From NCBI RefSeq assembly GCF_965215815.1, contig NZ_CBDCEO010000013.1, forward strand, positions 744,001-808,000: a stretch of DNA of 64,000 nucleotides, written 5' to 3'. Under the pieces are notes generated by a model. That model worked only from the letters and a program-made list of their open reading frames with translations, was not told the DNA's origin and searched no databases. This stretch comes from Poriferisodalis sp965215815 (GTDB taxonomy: Bacteria; Actinomycetota; Acidimicrobiia; Acidimicrobiales; Poriferisodalaceae). The number at the start of each line of letters is the position of its first letter. The stretch's first letter is position 1. Positions 9,723-19,300 of the stretch are shown here, piece after piece. A program made the position numbers and the translations under genes.

Positions 9723-11876
9723 ATGCGGATCGCGATCGTCTACAACCGCGACAGTCGCAACGTCATCAATCTGTTCGGCATGCCGAACCAGGAGAAGATC
9801 GGCCTCCAGACCATCAAGCGGCTCAGCGACGCACTGCGTGCGGGCGGTCATCAGGTCACCGCACTTGAGGCGGACAAGGAGCTGATCTCCAATCTGGAGT
9901 CGTTCATGCCCAGGGTCGTGAAGGGCGAGCGGCCCGGCATGGTCTTCAACGTCTCCTACGGGCTGCAGGGCCAGGCCCGCTACACGCACGTCCCGAGCAT
10001 CCTCGAGATGATCGGCATCCCCTATGTGGCTTCGGGCCCGCTGGGGCATTCGCTGGCGCTGGACAAAGTCGTCACGAAGATGATGCTGCGCCAGAACGAC
10101 ATCCCCACTCCGGACTTCGTGGTGCTCGACACGCCCGGGAGCCCCGTACCCGAAGACCTGGCGTATCCGATGATCGTCAAGCCCAAGAACGAGGCGGTGT
10201 CGTTCGGGCTGGCGGTGGTCGACGACGAAGCGGAGCTGCGGGACGCCGCGCAGGTCATCTTCGACCGGTTCCGCCAGCCCGTCCTTGCCGAGCAGTACAT
10301 CGAGGGCCGGGAAGTGAACGTGGGCGTGCTGGGCAATGCCCCGCCGGAGGCCTTCCCGCCCGTCATGCTGAGCTTCGGCACCGACGGGCCCCAGATCTAC
10401 ACCTACGAGGACAAGACCGGCCGCAGCGGGCGCACCATCGAGCCCCTGTGCCCGGCTCCGATCTCCGATGAGCTCTCCCGACAGGCCCAGGACATCGCCC
10501 TCCGCTCGTTCTCAGTGCTCGGGCTCTACGACTGCGCCCGCGTCGACATGAGAGTGGACGACGACGACAACATCTATGTGCTTGAGGTCAACAGCCTGCC
10601 GAGCCTCGGCGAGCACGGGTCGTACCTGGTGGGCGCCGCCCATGTCGGCATGGACTTCGCCGCCTTCGTCAACCGACTGGTCGAGGTTGCCAGCGCTCGG
10701 TACTTCGGGACGCCCCAGCCGCCGCCGGTCGACGCCAAGGCAGCCAATCCGTCTGAGCGTGCGTTCGCGTTCATCACCCAACGCCGGGACCAGATGGAGC
10801 GCTCGCTGCAGCAATGGGTGGAGCTGCCCAGCCGCACCGACGACCCGCTCGGGATCGCACGTGCCGCTGGGCGAGCCGGGCGGATCTTCACTGACCTCGG
10901 CATGCGGGCGGTACCGGAATTCACCGATGAGCCCGAGTCGTACATGTGGGAGACGGCACGGGGATTCGGCGGCGGTGTCCTGTTGCTGGCCCACCTCGAC
11001 GTGCCCACGACGGGCAGCACGCTGCGACAGGGATACCGCCGAGATCCCGAATGGCTGTACGGCGAGGGTGTGGGACGGTCCCGCGGATCGCTGGTGATGC
11101 TCGAGTACGCCTTGCGGGCGCTGCGCAACGTGCGGACGCTGAGGCGAGTGCCGCTGGGCGTGCTGCTGTACACCGACGAGGGCCAAGACGCCGCCCAGAG
11201 CCAAGAACTCATCAGGCGGGCGGCGGCGCGAGCCGACCAAGTGCTGGTGTGCAGGCCGGGCACGGTCGGCAACGGCATCATCACCGAGCGACGCGGAAGC
11301 CGCCGCTACGAATTGACCGTGGAAGGCCAGAGCCTCAGCCCCGGCCAGGTCGGGCGGCGGCGCACAGTAATCACCTGGACAGCCGAGAAGCTCGTGGCGT
11401 TCAGCAGGCTCAACGCCCCCAACAAGCGCCTGTCGATCGCTGCGCTCAATGTCCACACCGAGCGGCACGCGATGTTCGTGCCCCATCGAGTCGAGGCGTC
11501 ACTGATGATGTCGTACATCGACGCGGCCCAAGCCGACGAAGCCGAAACATCGATGCGGTCCATTCTCGGTCGCCGCGGGCCCAGGTGGAATCTCACCCGG
11601 CTCACCGACCGGCCGCCGATGATCGACCGACCCGCCAACCACGATGCCGTCGCGGCGCTCGAAGCCGCAGCAGCCAAATGGGACATCCCCATCGAGCACG
11701 AATCGTCGGGTTGGTCCTCGGTGGCCGGACTCGTGCCCGACCCGACGGCCGTAGTCTGCGGAATCGGCCCGATCGTCAAAGACCGGGGTACTCCCGACGA
11801 GGCCGTACAGCGCATCAGCCTCGTCCAGCGCACGCTGCTGCTGGCGGAGTACCTCATCGGCCGGCTCGAACGATGA
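9723..11876 (+). CDS. D-alanine-D-alanine-ligase-like ATP-grasp protein fused to an M20-peptidase-like domain
   Basis: Residues 1-330 are an ATP-grasp ligase of the D-Ala-D-Ala ligase type. They show VNVGVLGN, a serine-containing substrate loop and the Mg-binding end DDDDNIYVLEVNSLPSLGEHGSYL. Residues about 380-717 resemble M20 metallopeptidases (LLLAHLDVP near 421, GEGVGRSRGS near 446, YTDEGQDAAQ near 482). In that domain the bridging Asp expected at the second motif is Arg/Ser and the Glu-Glu pair is changed to Glu-Gly, so peptidase activity is doubtful. It is followed 4 bp later by gamma-glutamyltransferase and then N-formylglutamate amidohydrolase, suggesting a peptide or glutamyl-amide pathway. 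No clear ribosome site precedes the ATG. Confidence 0.75.
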   Translation: MRIAIVYNRDSRNVINLFGMPNQEKIGLQTIKRLSDALRAGGHQVTALEADKELISNLESFMPRVVKGERPGMVFNVSYGLQGQARYTHVPSILEMIGIPYVASGPLGHSLALDKVVTKMMLRQNDIPTPDFVVLDTPGSPVPEDLAYPMIVKPKNEAVSFGLAVVDDEAELRDAAQVIFDRFRQPVLAEQYIEGREVNVGVLGNAPPEAFPPVMLSFGTDGPQIYTYEDKTGRSGRTIEPLCPAPISDELSRQAQDIALRSFSVLGLYDCARVDMRVDDDDNIYVLEVNSLPSLGEHGSYLVGAAHVGMDFAAFVNRLVEVASARYFGTPQPPPVDAKAANPSERAFAFITQRRDQMERSLQQWVELPSRTDDPLGIARAAGRAGRIFTDLGMRAVPEFTDEPESYMWETARGFGGGVLLLAHLDVPTTGSTLRQGYRRDPEWLYGEGVGRSRGSLVMLEYALRALRNVRTLRRVPLGVLLYTDEGQDAAQSQELIRRAAARADQVLVCRPGTVGNGIITERRGSRRYELTVEGQSLSPGQVGRRRTVITWTAEKLVAFSRLNAPNKRLSIAALNVHTERHAMFVPHRVEASLMMSYIDAAQADEAETSMRSILGRRGPRWNLTRLTDRPPMIDRPANHDAVAALEAAAAKWDIPIEHESSGWSSVAGLVPDPTAVVCGIGPIVKDRGTPDEAVQRISLVQRTLLLAEYLIGRLER

Positions 11877-11880
11877 CCGC

Positions 11881-13494
11881 ATGATCGAACGCGAGCCGCA
11901 GCGCATCGCCGCATCCGAGCACGGGATGGTGAGCACGGCTCACTACTCGGCGACGGCAGCTGGCGTTCAGATGCTCGAACGCGGCGGCAACGCCATCGAC
12001 GCGGCCGTGGCGGCAGCGCTTGCCCTCGGGGTGTGCGAACCGGCAGCCTCGGGGCTCGGCGGCCAGACCATGATGGTCATTCACGACAGTGCCAGTGGCC
12101 GCACGATCGCTCTGGACGGCTCGTCGAGGGCGCCGAATCGAGCACTCGTGGAGCGTTTCGCAAACCTCACCGAAGACCGCAGACGGGGCCATCTCGCCAC
12201 CACGGTGCCGAGTTCGCCCGCCGTGTATGCCCATGCGCTGGCGAACTACGGCAAGCTCGACTGGTCAACGGTTTGCGAACCGGCGATCGTGCTGGCCGAA
12301 GAGGGCTACGAGGTCAGTCTGCTGCAGCACCGCCTCACCCGGCGCGAACGCAGGCGCCTGGCGGCTCATTCAGGCAGTCAGTTCTTCCTCCAGGACGGGC
12401 GGCGGGCGTACCGCGCCGGCACGATCATCACCCAGCCGGTCTTGGCTCGCACGCTGCGTCGTCTGCGCGAGCAGGGCTTCGAGGACTTCTACCTCGGTGA
12501 GACAGCTCGGCTGATTCACCAGGACATGGAGGCCAACGGCGGGGTCGTGTTCGCCGACGATCTCGCCCAGATTCCCCATCCCATCGAACGGCGGCCGCTG
12601 TCGGTGCGCTTCGGGCGCGACCGGGTGCTCACGATGCCGCTGCCGGGCGCCGGACGCACGCTGGTGGAGATGCTCAACATTCACCAGAGCCTCCCGCGGG
12701 AGCTCCAGGACATCGACACGCCCCAAGGCGCTGTCTGCCTGGCCGAGACCATCCGGTTGGCACTCGTCGATCGCAAGGACCGCCCCTTCGACCCGAATCT
12801 GTACTCCCCGGCCTCGGACAAACAGATGCTCAACCGCGAGTACGCCCGGGCTCTCGCCGGCGGGGTCGCCCAGCGCTTCGGACACGGCGAGACCACTCAC
12901 CTGTCGGTCATGGACGCGCACGGCAACGTGGTGGCGCTCACCCAGTCGATCGAGAACGTGTACGGCTCCTGCGCCGCGTCACCCGAGCTCGGCTTTCTCT
13001 ACAACAACTACATGAGTGCCTTCCAGACCGAGGACGTCACCCACCCGTACTACCTGCGCCCCAACGCCGTGCCGTGGGCCAGCGTGGCCCCGACGATCGT
13101 GTTCCGGTCCAAGCAGCCGTGGCTGGCGATCGGCTCACCCGGCAGCGAACGCATACCGCCCACGATCCTGCAAGTGCTGCTTCGTCTGCGGAACTCGACT
13201 CCGATGGCAGCGGTGGACGCGCCCCGCATCCACTGCTCGCTGAAAGGGGAGGTCTCGGTGGAGTCGTCGCGCATCGCCACCGATGTGCTCGCGGCGTTGG
13301 AGGATGCGGGTTATGCGCTGACTCGCCGGGAGCCCTACTCGTTCTATCTCGGCTGCGCGCAGCTGGTGATGAGAGACGGCGGACGGCTCATCGGCGTGGC
13401 CGATCCGCGGCGCGACGGTGCCGCGGCTGGTCCTGCGTCGGTGCCCGCGCGTGCGCCCGAGGCTGGGCCCGGGTCTGGCCACGCACCGGCATGA
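11881..13494 (+). CDS. Gamma-glutamyltransferase family protein
   Basis: The 537-residue precursor has the family N-terminus (HGMVSTAHYSATAAGVQMLERGGNAIDAAVA) and the autoprocessing site HGETTHLSV. In that motif Thr338 would become the N-terminal nucleophile of the small subunit. The C-terminal part keeps IGSPGSERIPPTILQVLL, the usual oxyanion-region segment. No signal peptide is visible, so it is probably cytosolic, unlike secreted GGTs. Members hydrolyse or transfer gamma-glutamyl groups from glutathione and related amides. It starts 4 bp after the ligase stop and its own stop is embedded in the duplicated junction before the amidohydrolase. Confidence 0.85.
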   Translation: MIEREPQRIAASEHGMVSTAHYSATAAGVQMLERGGNAIDAAVAAALALGVCEPAASGLGGQTMMVIHDSASGRTIALDGSSRAPNRALVERFANLTEDRRRGHLATTVPSSPAVYAHALANYGKLDWSTVCEPAIVLAEEGYEVSLLQHRLTRRERRRLAAHSGSQFFLQDGRRAYRAGTIITQPVLARTLRRLREQGFEDFYLGETARLIHQDMEANGGVVFADDLAQIPHPIERRPLSVRFGRDRVLTMPLPGAGRTLVEMLNIHQSLPRELQDIDTPQGAVCLAETIRLALVDRKDRPFDPNLYSPASDKQMLNREYARALAGGVAQRFGHGETTHLSVMDAHGNVVALTQSIENVYGSCAASPELGFLYNNYMSAFQTEDVTHPYYLRPNAVPWASVAPTIVFRSKQPWLAIGSPGSERIPPTILQVLLRLRNSTPMAAVDAPRIHCSLKGEVSVESSRIATDVLAALEDAGYALTRREPYSFYLGCAQLVMRDGGRLIGVADPRRDGAAAGPASVPARAPEAGPGSGHAPA

Positions 13495-13524
13495 GCAAAC
13501 TTTCGCCTGCACCGGCATGAGCAA
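13483..13524 (+). repeat. Tandem duplication of a gene junction carrying ATGA
   Basis: The 16-mer gcaccggcatgagcaa occurs at 13483-13498 and again at 13509-13524, a period of 26 bp. Each copy contains ATGA. The first overlaps the stop of the gamma-glutamyltransferase gene; the second is the start used by the amidohydrolase. The first ATG opens a 9-codon frame that ends at the TGA of the second ATGA. Confidence 0.85.
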
Positions 13525-14212
13525 GCTGCCGCTGGTCATCTCGGTGCCGCACGCCGGCTTGCGGGTTCCTGCCGAAGTCACCGACGTGTGCTCGCTGTCG
13601 GCCCAGGAAATCGCCGACGACGGCGACGGCGGCGCTGCGGAGATCTACTCGATCCAATCCGAAGTCGAAGCGTTCGTCACCACCGACGTGGCCCGCGCCA
13701 TCGTCGACATGAACCGGGCACCCGATGACCGCCGACCCGACGGCGTCGTCAAGACCCACACCTGCTGGAACGTGCCCGTCTACCGCCGACCGTTGCGCGA
13801 CTCCGAAGTCGAGCATCTCTTGGGCAACTACCACGCCCCCTACCACGACCAGCTCAGCGAACTGGGGCGCAGCGGCCGGTGGCCCCTGGGTATCGATTGC
13901 CACACGATGGCCGCGAGCGGGCCTCCCGTCGGACCCGACCACGGCAAGGAGCGGCCGTGGATCTGTCTGAGCAACGGCGACGGAACCTGTCCGCCGACCT
14001 GGATCGATGGCCTGCGGGCGTGCTTCGCCGAACTCCTCGACGGGCCGGTGAATGTCAACGATCCCTTTCGAGGCGGCTACATCACGCGCTCACACGGCAC
14101 CGAGATGCCATGGATGCAGCTCGAGATGTCCAGAGCGCCATTCCTGACGAACGACGGCAAGCGCCAGATGCTCCTCACAGCGTTCGACAACTGGGTCAAG
14201 GCACGTCTGTGA
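13517..14212 (+). CDS. N-formylglutamate amidohydrolase family protein
   Basis: The 231-residue protein matches the family: LVISVPHAGLRVP (metal-binding His) near the start, TTDVARAIVDMNRAPDDRRPDG, then GIDCHTMA with the second conserved His and Asp. Canonical members cut N-formyl-L-glutamate in histidine degradation; relatives act on other N-acyl amino acids. The ATG at 13517 was chosen because the first conserved block begins six residues later. An earlier in-frame open stretch lies inside the gamma-glutamyltransferase gene. It is the last gene of the three-gene cluster. Confidence 0.8.
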   Translation: MSKLPLVISVPHAGLRVPAEVTDVCSLSAQEIADDGDGGAAEIYSIQSEVEAFVTTDVARAIVDMNRAPDDRRPDGVVKTHTCWNVPVYRRPLRDSEVEHLLGNYHAPYHDQLSELGRSGRWPLGIDCHTMAASGPPVGPDHGKERPWICLSNGDGTCPPTWIDGLRACFAELLDGPVNVNDPFRGGYITRSHGTEMPWMQLEMSRAPFLTNDGKRQMLLTAFDNWVKARL

Positions 14213-14655
14213 GCGCGGGGTGCCACCGCTCGACGTGAGCCAACTGGGCCCGGCTCGGTGTCGAGCGGCGGCGGCGTGCACGGCCTGTCGATGTCGATGC
14301 GGTCCCAGCCGGCGCCAGTTGCCGCCGACCGCAGATCCCCCGCCTCGGGCGGATCCTGCACCGACCACTCGACCCTGTACGACGTGCAGCCCGTTCCGCT
14401 GCACAGGAAGTCGGTGCGCAGCTCGTCGCGCGCCTGCTCGGCCCATGCGCCCACCAGGGCGTTGACCATATGCCAGCCCACCTGGTGCCGGGTTGAAAGC
14501 CCTGCTGAGCAGTAGCTCGGTGGGGTTTTCGTTCGTCAGACCGTGGGGAATCACTACGCTCACATCAACGCGATTGCTACACTCACATCAACGCGATCGC
14601 TACGCCCGCTGGACTGGAATCGCTACATCCATATGTCGACTGCCGGAGAGACACA
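14213..14655. other. Intergenic stretch with a 23-bp tandem repeat
   Basis: At 14555-14600 a 23-bp unit (tacgctcacatcaacgcgat plus 3 nt) occurs twice in tandem, and a partial third similarity follows near 14617. A minus-strand frame from 14481 runs into the amidohydrolase gene; I could not support it as a gene. A GGAGAG ribosome site at 14644-14649 serves the ATPase downstream. Confidence 0.5.
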
Positions 14656-15954
14656 GTGAGCGCCCCTCACGCACCCCGCAACCGGACGCTCATACCGAGC
14701 GGCTATCGGCCACGCGTGGCCGATGCCCGAGTCACCGAGTGCCTGGACTCGATGGCCGCAGTGCTGATAGAGGGGCCGAAGGGATGCGGCAAGACGTGGA
14801 CCGCTCTGCGCCACGCCCGCAGCTCTGTCCGCTTCGACGGCGACGCGGCGGCACGGCGGCTCGCCACTGTGAGCCCGGAGGCCGTCCTTCGAGGTGAGGC
14901 TCCGAGGCTGCTCGACGAGTGGCAGCTCGCTCCCGAGATCTGGAACCACGTCCGCCACGCATGCGACCGGTCGGGCGAGCCAGGCAGGTTCCTGTTGACG
15001 GGATCGGCGGCTCCGGTCGACGACATCGTGCGCCACTCCGGCGCAGGCCGCGTGGCGAGGGCGAGGCTGCGTCCGATGTCCCTGCTGGAGTCTGGCATGT
15101 CGAGCGGACTGGTGTCCCTAGGCGGCCTGCTGGGCGGTGAGCCGGCCCCTGCAGGGACCAGCGAGGCCGAGTTTCGCGATGTGCTCGAAGCCCTCTGTGT
15201 GGGCGGATGGCCGTGGCTCCTCGACCAGTCTCCGGAGGTGGCCCAGCGAAGACTTCGCGAGTACCTCGACGAGGTGCGACGCTTGGACCTCGACATCGGT
15301 TCGGGGCGCCGACGCGATCCGGTGCTGGTCGAGAAGCTGCTCATCTCGCTGGCACGCAACACCGCTACAACGGCTCCCAACTCCCGCCTGGCCTACGACG
15401 CCGACAACGACAGGCCGCTGAACCACCAGACCGTGCGCGCCTACCTCGATGCTCTGACCCGGCTGTTCATTGCCGAGGATCTGCCCGCCTGGCCCACCCA
15501 TCTGCGTTCGCGCGCCCGGTTAACGAAGTCTCCCAAGAGGCACTTCGTCGACCCGTCGCTGGCTGCTGCGGCCCTGCGGGCAGGCCCCGACGCGCTCACC
15601 GCCGATCTGGAGGCCTGCGGCTTGCTGTTCGAGTCGCTGGCCGTGCGCGACCTGCGCGTCTACGCAGACGCCCACGAGTGCGACCTCTACCACCACCGCC
15701 TCGACAACGGTCTCGAGGCCGACGCCATCATCCGGCGCCGCTACACCGGCGAGTGGATGGCGGTGGAGGTGAAGCTGTCCCACACTCCTGACGCCGTCGA
15801 CGCCGCGGCCCGGTCACTGCGTCGCGTCGCCGCCGCCGTGGACACCTCCAGAGCCGGACCGCTCGCCGCGCTATTGGTCATCACGCCGACCGGCTACTCC
15901 TACACCCGTCCCGACGGCGTGAGTGTGGCCCCCCTCACCGCTCTGGGCCCCTGA
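14656..15954 (+). CDS. AAA-type ATPase with DUF4143 C-terminal domain (copy 2)
   Basis: The 432-residue protein has Walker A (IEGPKGCGKTWTA), Walker B-like LLDEWQLAPE, sensor FLLTGSAAPVDD, and the C-terminal nuclease-fold-like segment LEADAIIRRRYTGEWMAVEVKL. It is the same family as the protein at 4573 (shared FLLTGSAAP, RxRPMSL, LFESL, VRVYA/LRVYADA), but clearly diverged. GTG start at 14656 is supported by GGAGAG 6-7 nt upstream. It is a single gene on its strand. Function unknown. Confidence 0.8.
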   Translation: MSAPHAPRNRTLIPSGYRPRVADARVTECLDSMAAVLIEGPKGCGKTWTALRHARSSVRFDGDAAARRLATVSPEAVLRGEAPRLLDEWQLAPEIWNHVRHACDRSGEPGRFLLTGSAAPVDDIVRHSGAGRVARARLRPMSLLESGMSSGLVSLGGLLGGEPAPAGTSEAEFRDVLEALCVGGWPWLLDQSPEVAQRRLREYLDEVRRLDLDIGSGRRRDPVLVEKLLISLARNTATTAPNSRLAYDADNDRPLNHQTVRAYLDALTRLFIAEDLPAWPTHLRSRARLTKSPKRHFVDPSLAAAALRAGPDALTADLEACGLLFESLAVRDLRVYADAHECDLYHHRLDNGLEADAIIRRRYTGEWMAVEVKLSHTPDAVDAAARSLRRVAAAVDTSRAGPLAALLVITPTGYSYTRPDGVSVAPLTALGP

Positions 15955-16184
15955 GCTGCCTCGGCGGCCGCGACGATCGCCTCGGGCAGGCCGTCGGAAC
16001 CGTCCTCGAAGTCGAGTACAACGGCGGGCGCCCTCGTCGTCGTCTCGAATCTGGGCTCGAAAACTCCGGCCGGCACCGACCTCCCGCGCTACTCGGCGAG
16101 CAGTGTGATGCGCTAGGGCGGTCCCTTGAGGGGCTCGTATGAAGCCCACAGCGTGAGGTGCACTTCGCCGCTGCGATCACAGCA
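15955..16184 (-). pseudogene. Short decayed coding remnant
   Basis: Read on the minus strand from about 16160, one frame gives VHLTLWASYEPLKGPP, a stop, RITLLAE, a stop, then PAVVLDFEDGSDGLPEAIVAAAEAA. Composition looks protein-like, but two in-frame stops interrupt it and no start is evident. I do not recognise the family. It ends against the leader repeat at 16185. Confidence 0.3.
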
Positions 16185-16341
16185 CTAGCGGGGCCCCGTC
16201 ATGAGCATTGTGCGCTAGATTCAGATGTTCATGATTATTTTTCACGCAATGTTGAACGCCTCGGCCCAGATCGCGCGGGCGTCTTCAGTACCCCCCCCCC
16301 CCCCGGAGTTATGGAGGGTGTCGGCAGGCCGGGTGTAAGTC
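16185..16341 (+). promoter_or_regulatory. Leader region 1 with a 14-cytosine tract
   Basis: This leader is about 97% identical to 24396-24553. It contains an AT-rich stretch (16216-16249, candidate -10 TAGATT at 16216-16221) and an in-frame ATG pair (16225, 16231) opening a leader ORF. A run of 14 C follows at 16291-16304, then ggagttatggagggtg. The leader ORF reads through the C run and stops at TAA 16336-16338, 3 nt before the GTG start. No Shine-Dalgarno sequence lies within 15 nt of that GTG. Homopolymer length differs from the other copy by one C. Confidence 0.7.
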
Positions 16342-19300
16342 GTGACCGGCTCGCGGCGCCTGGCGCCGCTCTCCATGCTGCTCATCGGGACGGCGGTCCT
16401 CGTCGCCCTGATCGGCCCGGGAACAACGGCCCAGGCCCAGGCCAACAACACCGCGACCGGCCTGCCGAGGGTCGTGGTCTCCGCGGAGAGCCCCGGCATT
16501 CTGGCGGCCGACATCTGGGACATCAGGGATGCCGACGGGCTGCCCTATGGCGCCGCTCCCGGCGCAACATCGATCGGGGATCCGGACGACGGCAAATTCA
16601 TTTTCGACTTCTCCTACCAGTGGATCCGGGTCGACGGCTCTAACGATACGAACGTGGGCACCGACTCGCAGAGGTACCAGCTCGTCGAAGCCGATTTCGG
16701 CAAGAAGTTCAAGGTGCGAGTCTCGTTCACGGACCGGGCCGACAACGCCGAGGCTGTGACCAGCGTGCCCTTCGGCCCCATCGCCAGACCGACGCTGCTG
16801 TCGGCGTCGAGCCTGGTCTCCAACACGGGCCAGTCGCCGTCGGCCACGGCGATGATCACCAGTACGTACGCCATGAATTTCAACCTGGGGAGTCACGGCC
16901 AGGGCTACGAGATATCGAGCGTCTCCATCGATTTGGCCGCGGTCCCGTCGAGCCTGAGCGTCTCCCTGTGGACCGGGGGGCCTCCCGGGAGCGGCGAGGG
17001 GGGTTCGCGTCGAGCGAAGCTGTTCGAGTTCGTGAACCCGGACCCCTTCGCCGTCGGCCTGAACGAGTTCACGGCTCCCTTGGGCGTGCACGCGCTCCAG
17101 GTCGTGGATCACTGGATCGTGCTGTCGAACTTCGGCAGCTCGCTGTCGATCAAAAAGACGACCTCGGACGGCGAGGACGCAGGCAGCGAGACGGGAGCGG
17201 TGCTCGCCAACGAGGTGGGCGGGGACACCAGCGTGGTCCGCCTGGCCATCAACGGCTCGAGGCGTACCCAAGGCATCCTCGCAGCGAACTTCGCGCAATC
17301 CGGCGACGAGGGCAATCAGGAGGTCATCTCTCTCGGCGACAAGATTGGCTTTACGATCGCACTCGGAGCTGCGGACCGCTTCTTGGTCCGCGGTATGTCG
17401 ATCGCCATGGACGACACCACACATCTCGACGGGGGCTTTGACAACCCGTGGTTCTTCCGCTCCGACGACTTTGACGGCACCATACATTTCCGCCTGGGCC
17501 AGACGCGCAAGGTCAACGGCCTGCCGACATTTACGGCCCCGCAGGGTGCCACCGTGTCAGGAGAAAGCACCTACCTCCTCCAAAAGGGACTCGGCACAGA
17601 GTTCGAATTCACAAATGACGGCGACACGATAGAGAGGGTCGGAGCCGTCTTATCGCGGATACAACAAGTCGACACGGATGCCGACGGCAGGTCGGATGTG
17701 CCGACGGGGGCGGGCACGACCCTCGGCAAAGGCGGCGACCTGTCCGACAACGATGCAGCAGGCCCCACGCCGCGCATGGCCGTGTACGGCGTGCCGCTGT
17801 ACACGGTGGTGAAGAACCTGGGGCAGACCGACAACGGCTATGTCTCCGTCGGCGGCACCAACGACGTGGTGTCGCAGGGCTTCACGACCGGCTCCAGAAC
17901 AGGCGGCTACTCGTTGCAGGGCATCGGCGTCAACATCGAGGGCTCCGCAGTGTCGGGCACCGACCAGGTTCCCGCCGATGCGTCGGCCGTGTCGGTGTCG
18001 GTGCACGCGGATGCGAGCGGGCAGCCGGGCGCGAAGCTGTTCGACCTCCTCAGCCCCACCGAATACGCGGCGGGCCTCAGCTTCTTCGAGGCGCCAAGGG
18101 GGAAGCGCCTGGACGCCAGCACCTCCTACGTCCTGGTCTGGCGCCACAACAGCGGCGCCAACCACCGGTTGGTGAGGACCACGGGCAACAGCGAGGACTC
18201 GGGGGGGGAAACAGGAGCCAGCATCGCGGACGCGTTCCGCCTGGGCCCCGATGTGACCGACCTGACCCAGGACAGCGGCGGCAATGCGCTGGAGATCTCG
18301 GTGTACTCGGGGCAGACACCTCCCAACGCCACCGGCCGGCCGGTGATCCTGCCCACCGCGGAGGGCCACGGCGTGCTGGCTGTGGACACCTCGGGCATTT
18401 CCGACCCCCAGGGGATCCCCAATGTGGGCAGCCTGGAATCGACGGGCCCCCTGCGCAACTTCAGTTACCGGTGGATCCGGGTCGACGGCGCCACCGAGAC
18501 CGTGGTCGGCGTCGACCAGGTCGACTACCGGCAGGTCGGCGCTGCTGTCAACGATCTCGGCGTTCGCGTCGAGTCGGGCCGCTACCGGCTTGTCGAGGAG
18601 GACTTCGGCAAGCTGCTCAGGGTGGAGGCGTCGTTCGTCGACGAAGTAGGCAGCACCGAGATTGTGTCCAGCCTGCCGTTCCGCCCGGTTCGCGAGCCGC
18701 CGCGGCTGCTGCCGGCGGCGACGCTGGTCAGCAACACGCGCCAATCGCCGTCGGCCACGGCGACGATCACCAGCGCGCGCTACAGCTTGGGGTTCAAGCT
18801 GGGCGTCCACGGCCAGGGCTATGACATCTCGGGCGTGTCGATCGACCTGGCCGCGGTGCCGGACAGGCTGCAGGTGTCGCTGTGGGCGGGCAGTGCTCAC
18901 TTGTCGGCGTTCGGCGGTGCGTACACCAAGCTGTTCGAGTTCGAGAACCCGGAGTCGTTCAGGGTCGGCCTGAACGAGTTCAAGGCCCCCCCAGCGGCGT
19001 TCGTCTACCAAAACCTCGAATACTTCATCGTGCTGTCGGGCTTCGGCGACTCGCTGTCGATCAAACGGACCGCCTCCGACGACGAGGACGGCGGCGGCGA
19101 GCCGGGAGCGACGATCGAGGACCAGGGGGACAGCGCCGTGCTGCGCCTGGCGGTGAAGGGCCACAGGCGGGACCACGGCATCCTGGTCTCGACCTACGGG
19201 CAGGAAGATACAGAAGGCAATCAGGAAATCGTATCGAGCGGCGACGATATCGGCCTCAATTTCACCGTGGGGGAGGCGGACCGCTACCTCATCCGGGGTG

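Noticed and set aside
14077..14481. Minus-strand frame overlapping the N-formylglutamate amidohydrolase end
   Set aside because: The overlap of about 135 bp with a well-supported gene and lack of any domain make it unlikely.
16311..16342. ATG at 16311 (after ggagtt) as start of the giant secreted protein
   Set aside because: It is out of frame with the signal peptide; the frame from GTG 16342 is the one conserved in both copies.
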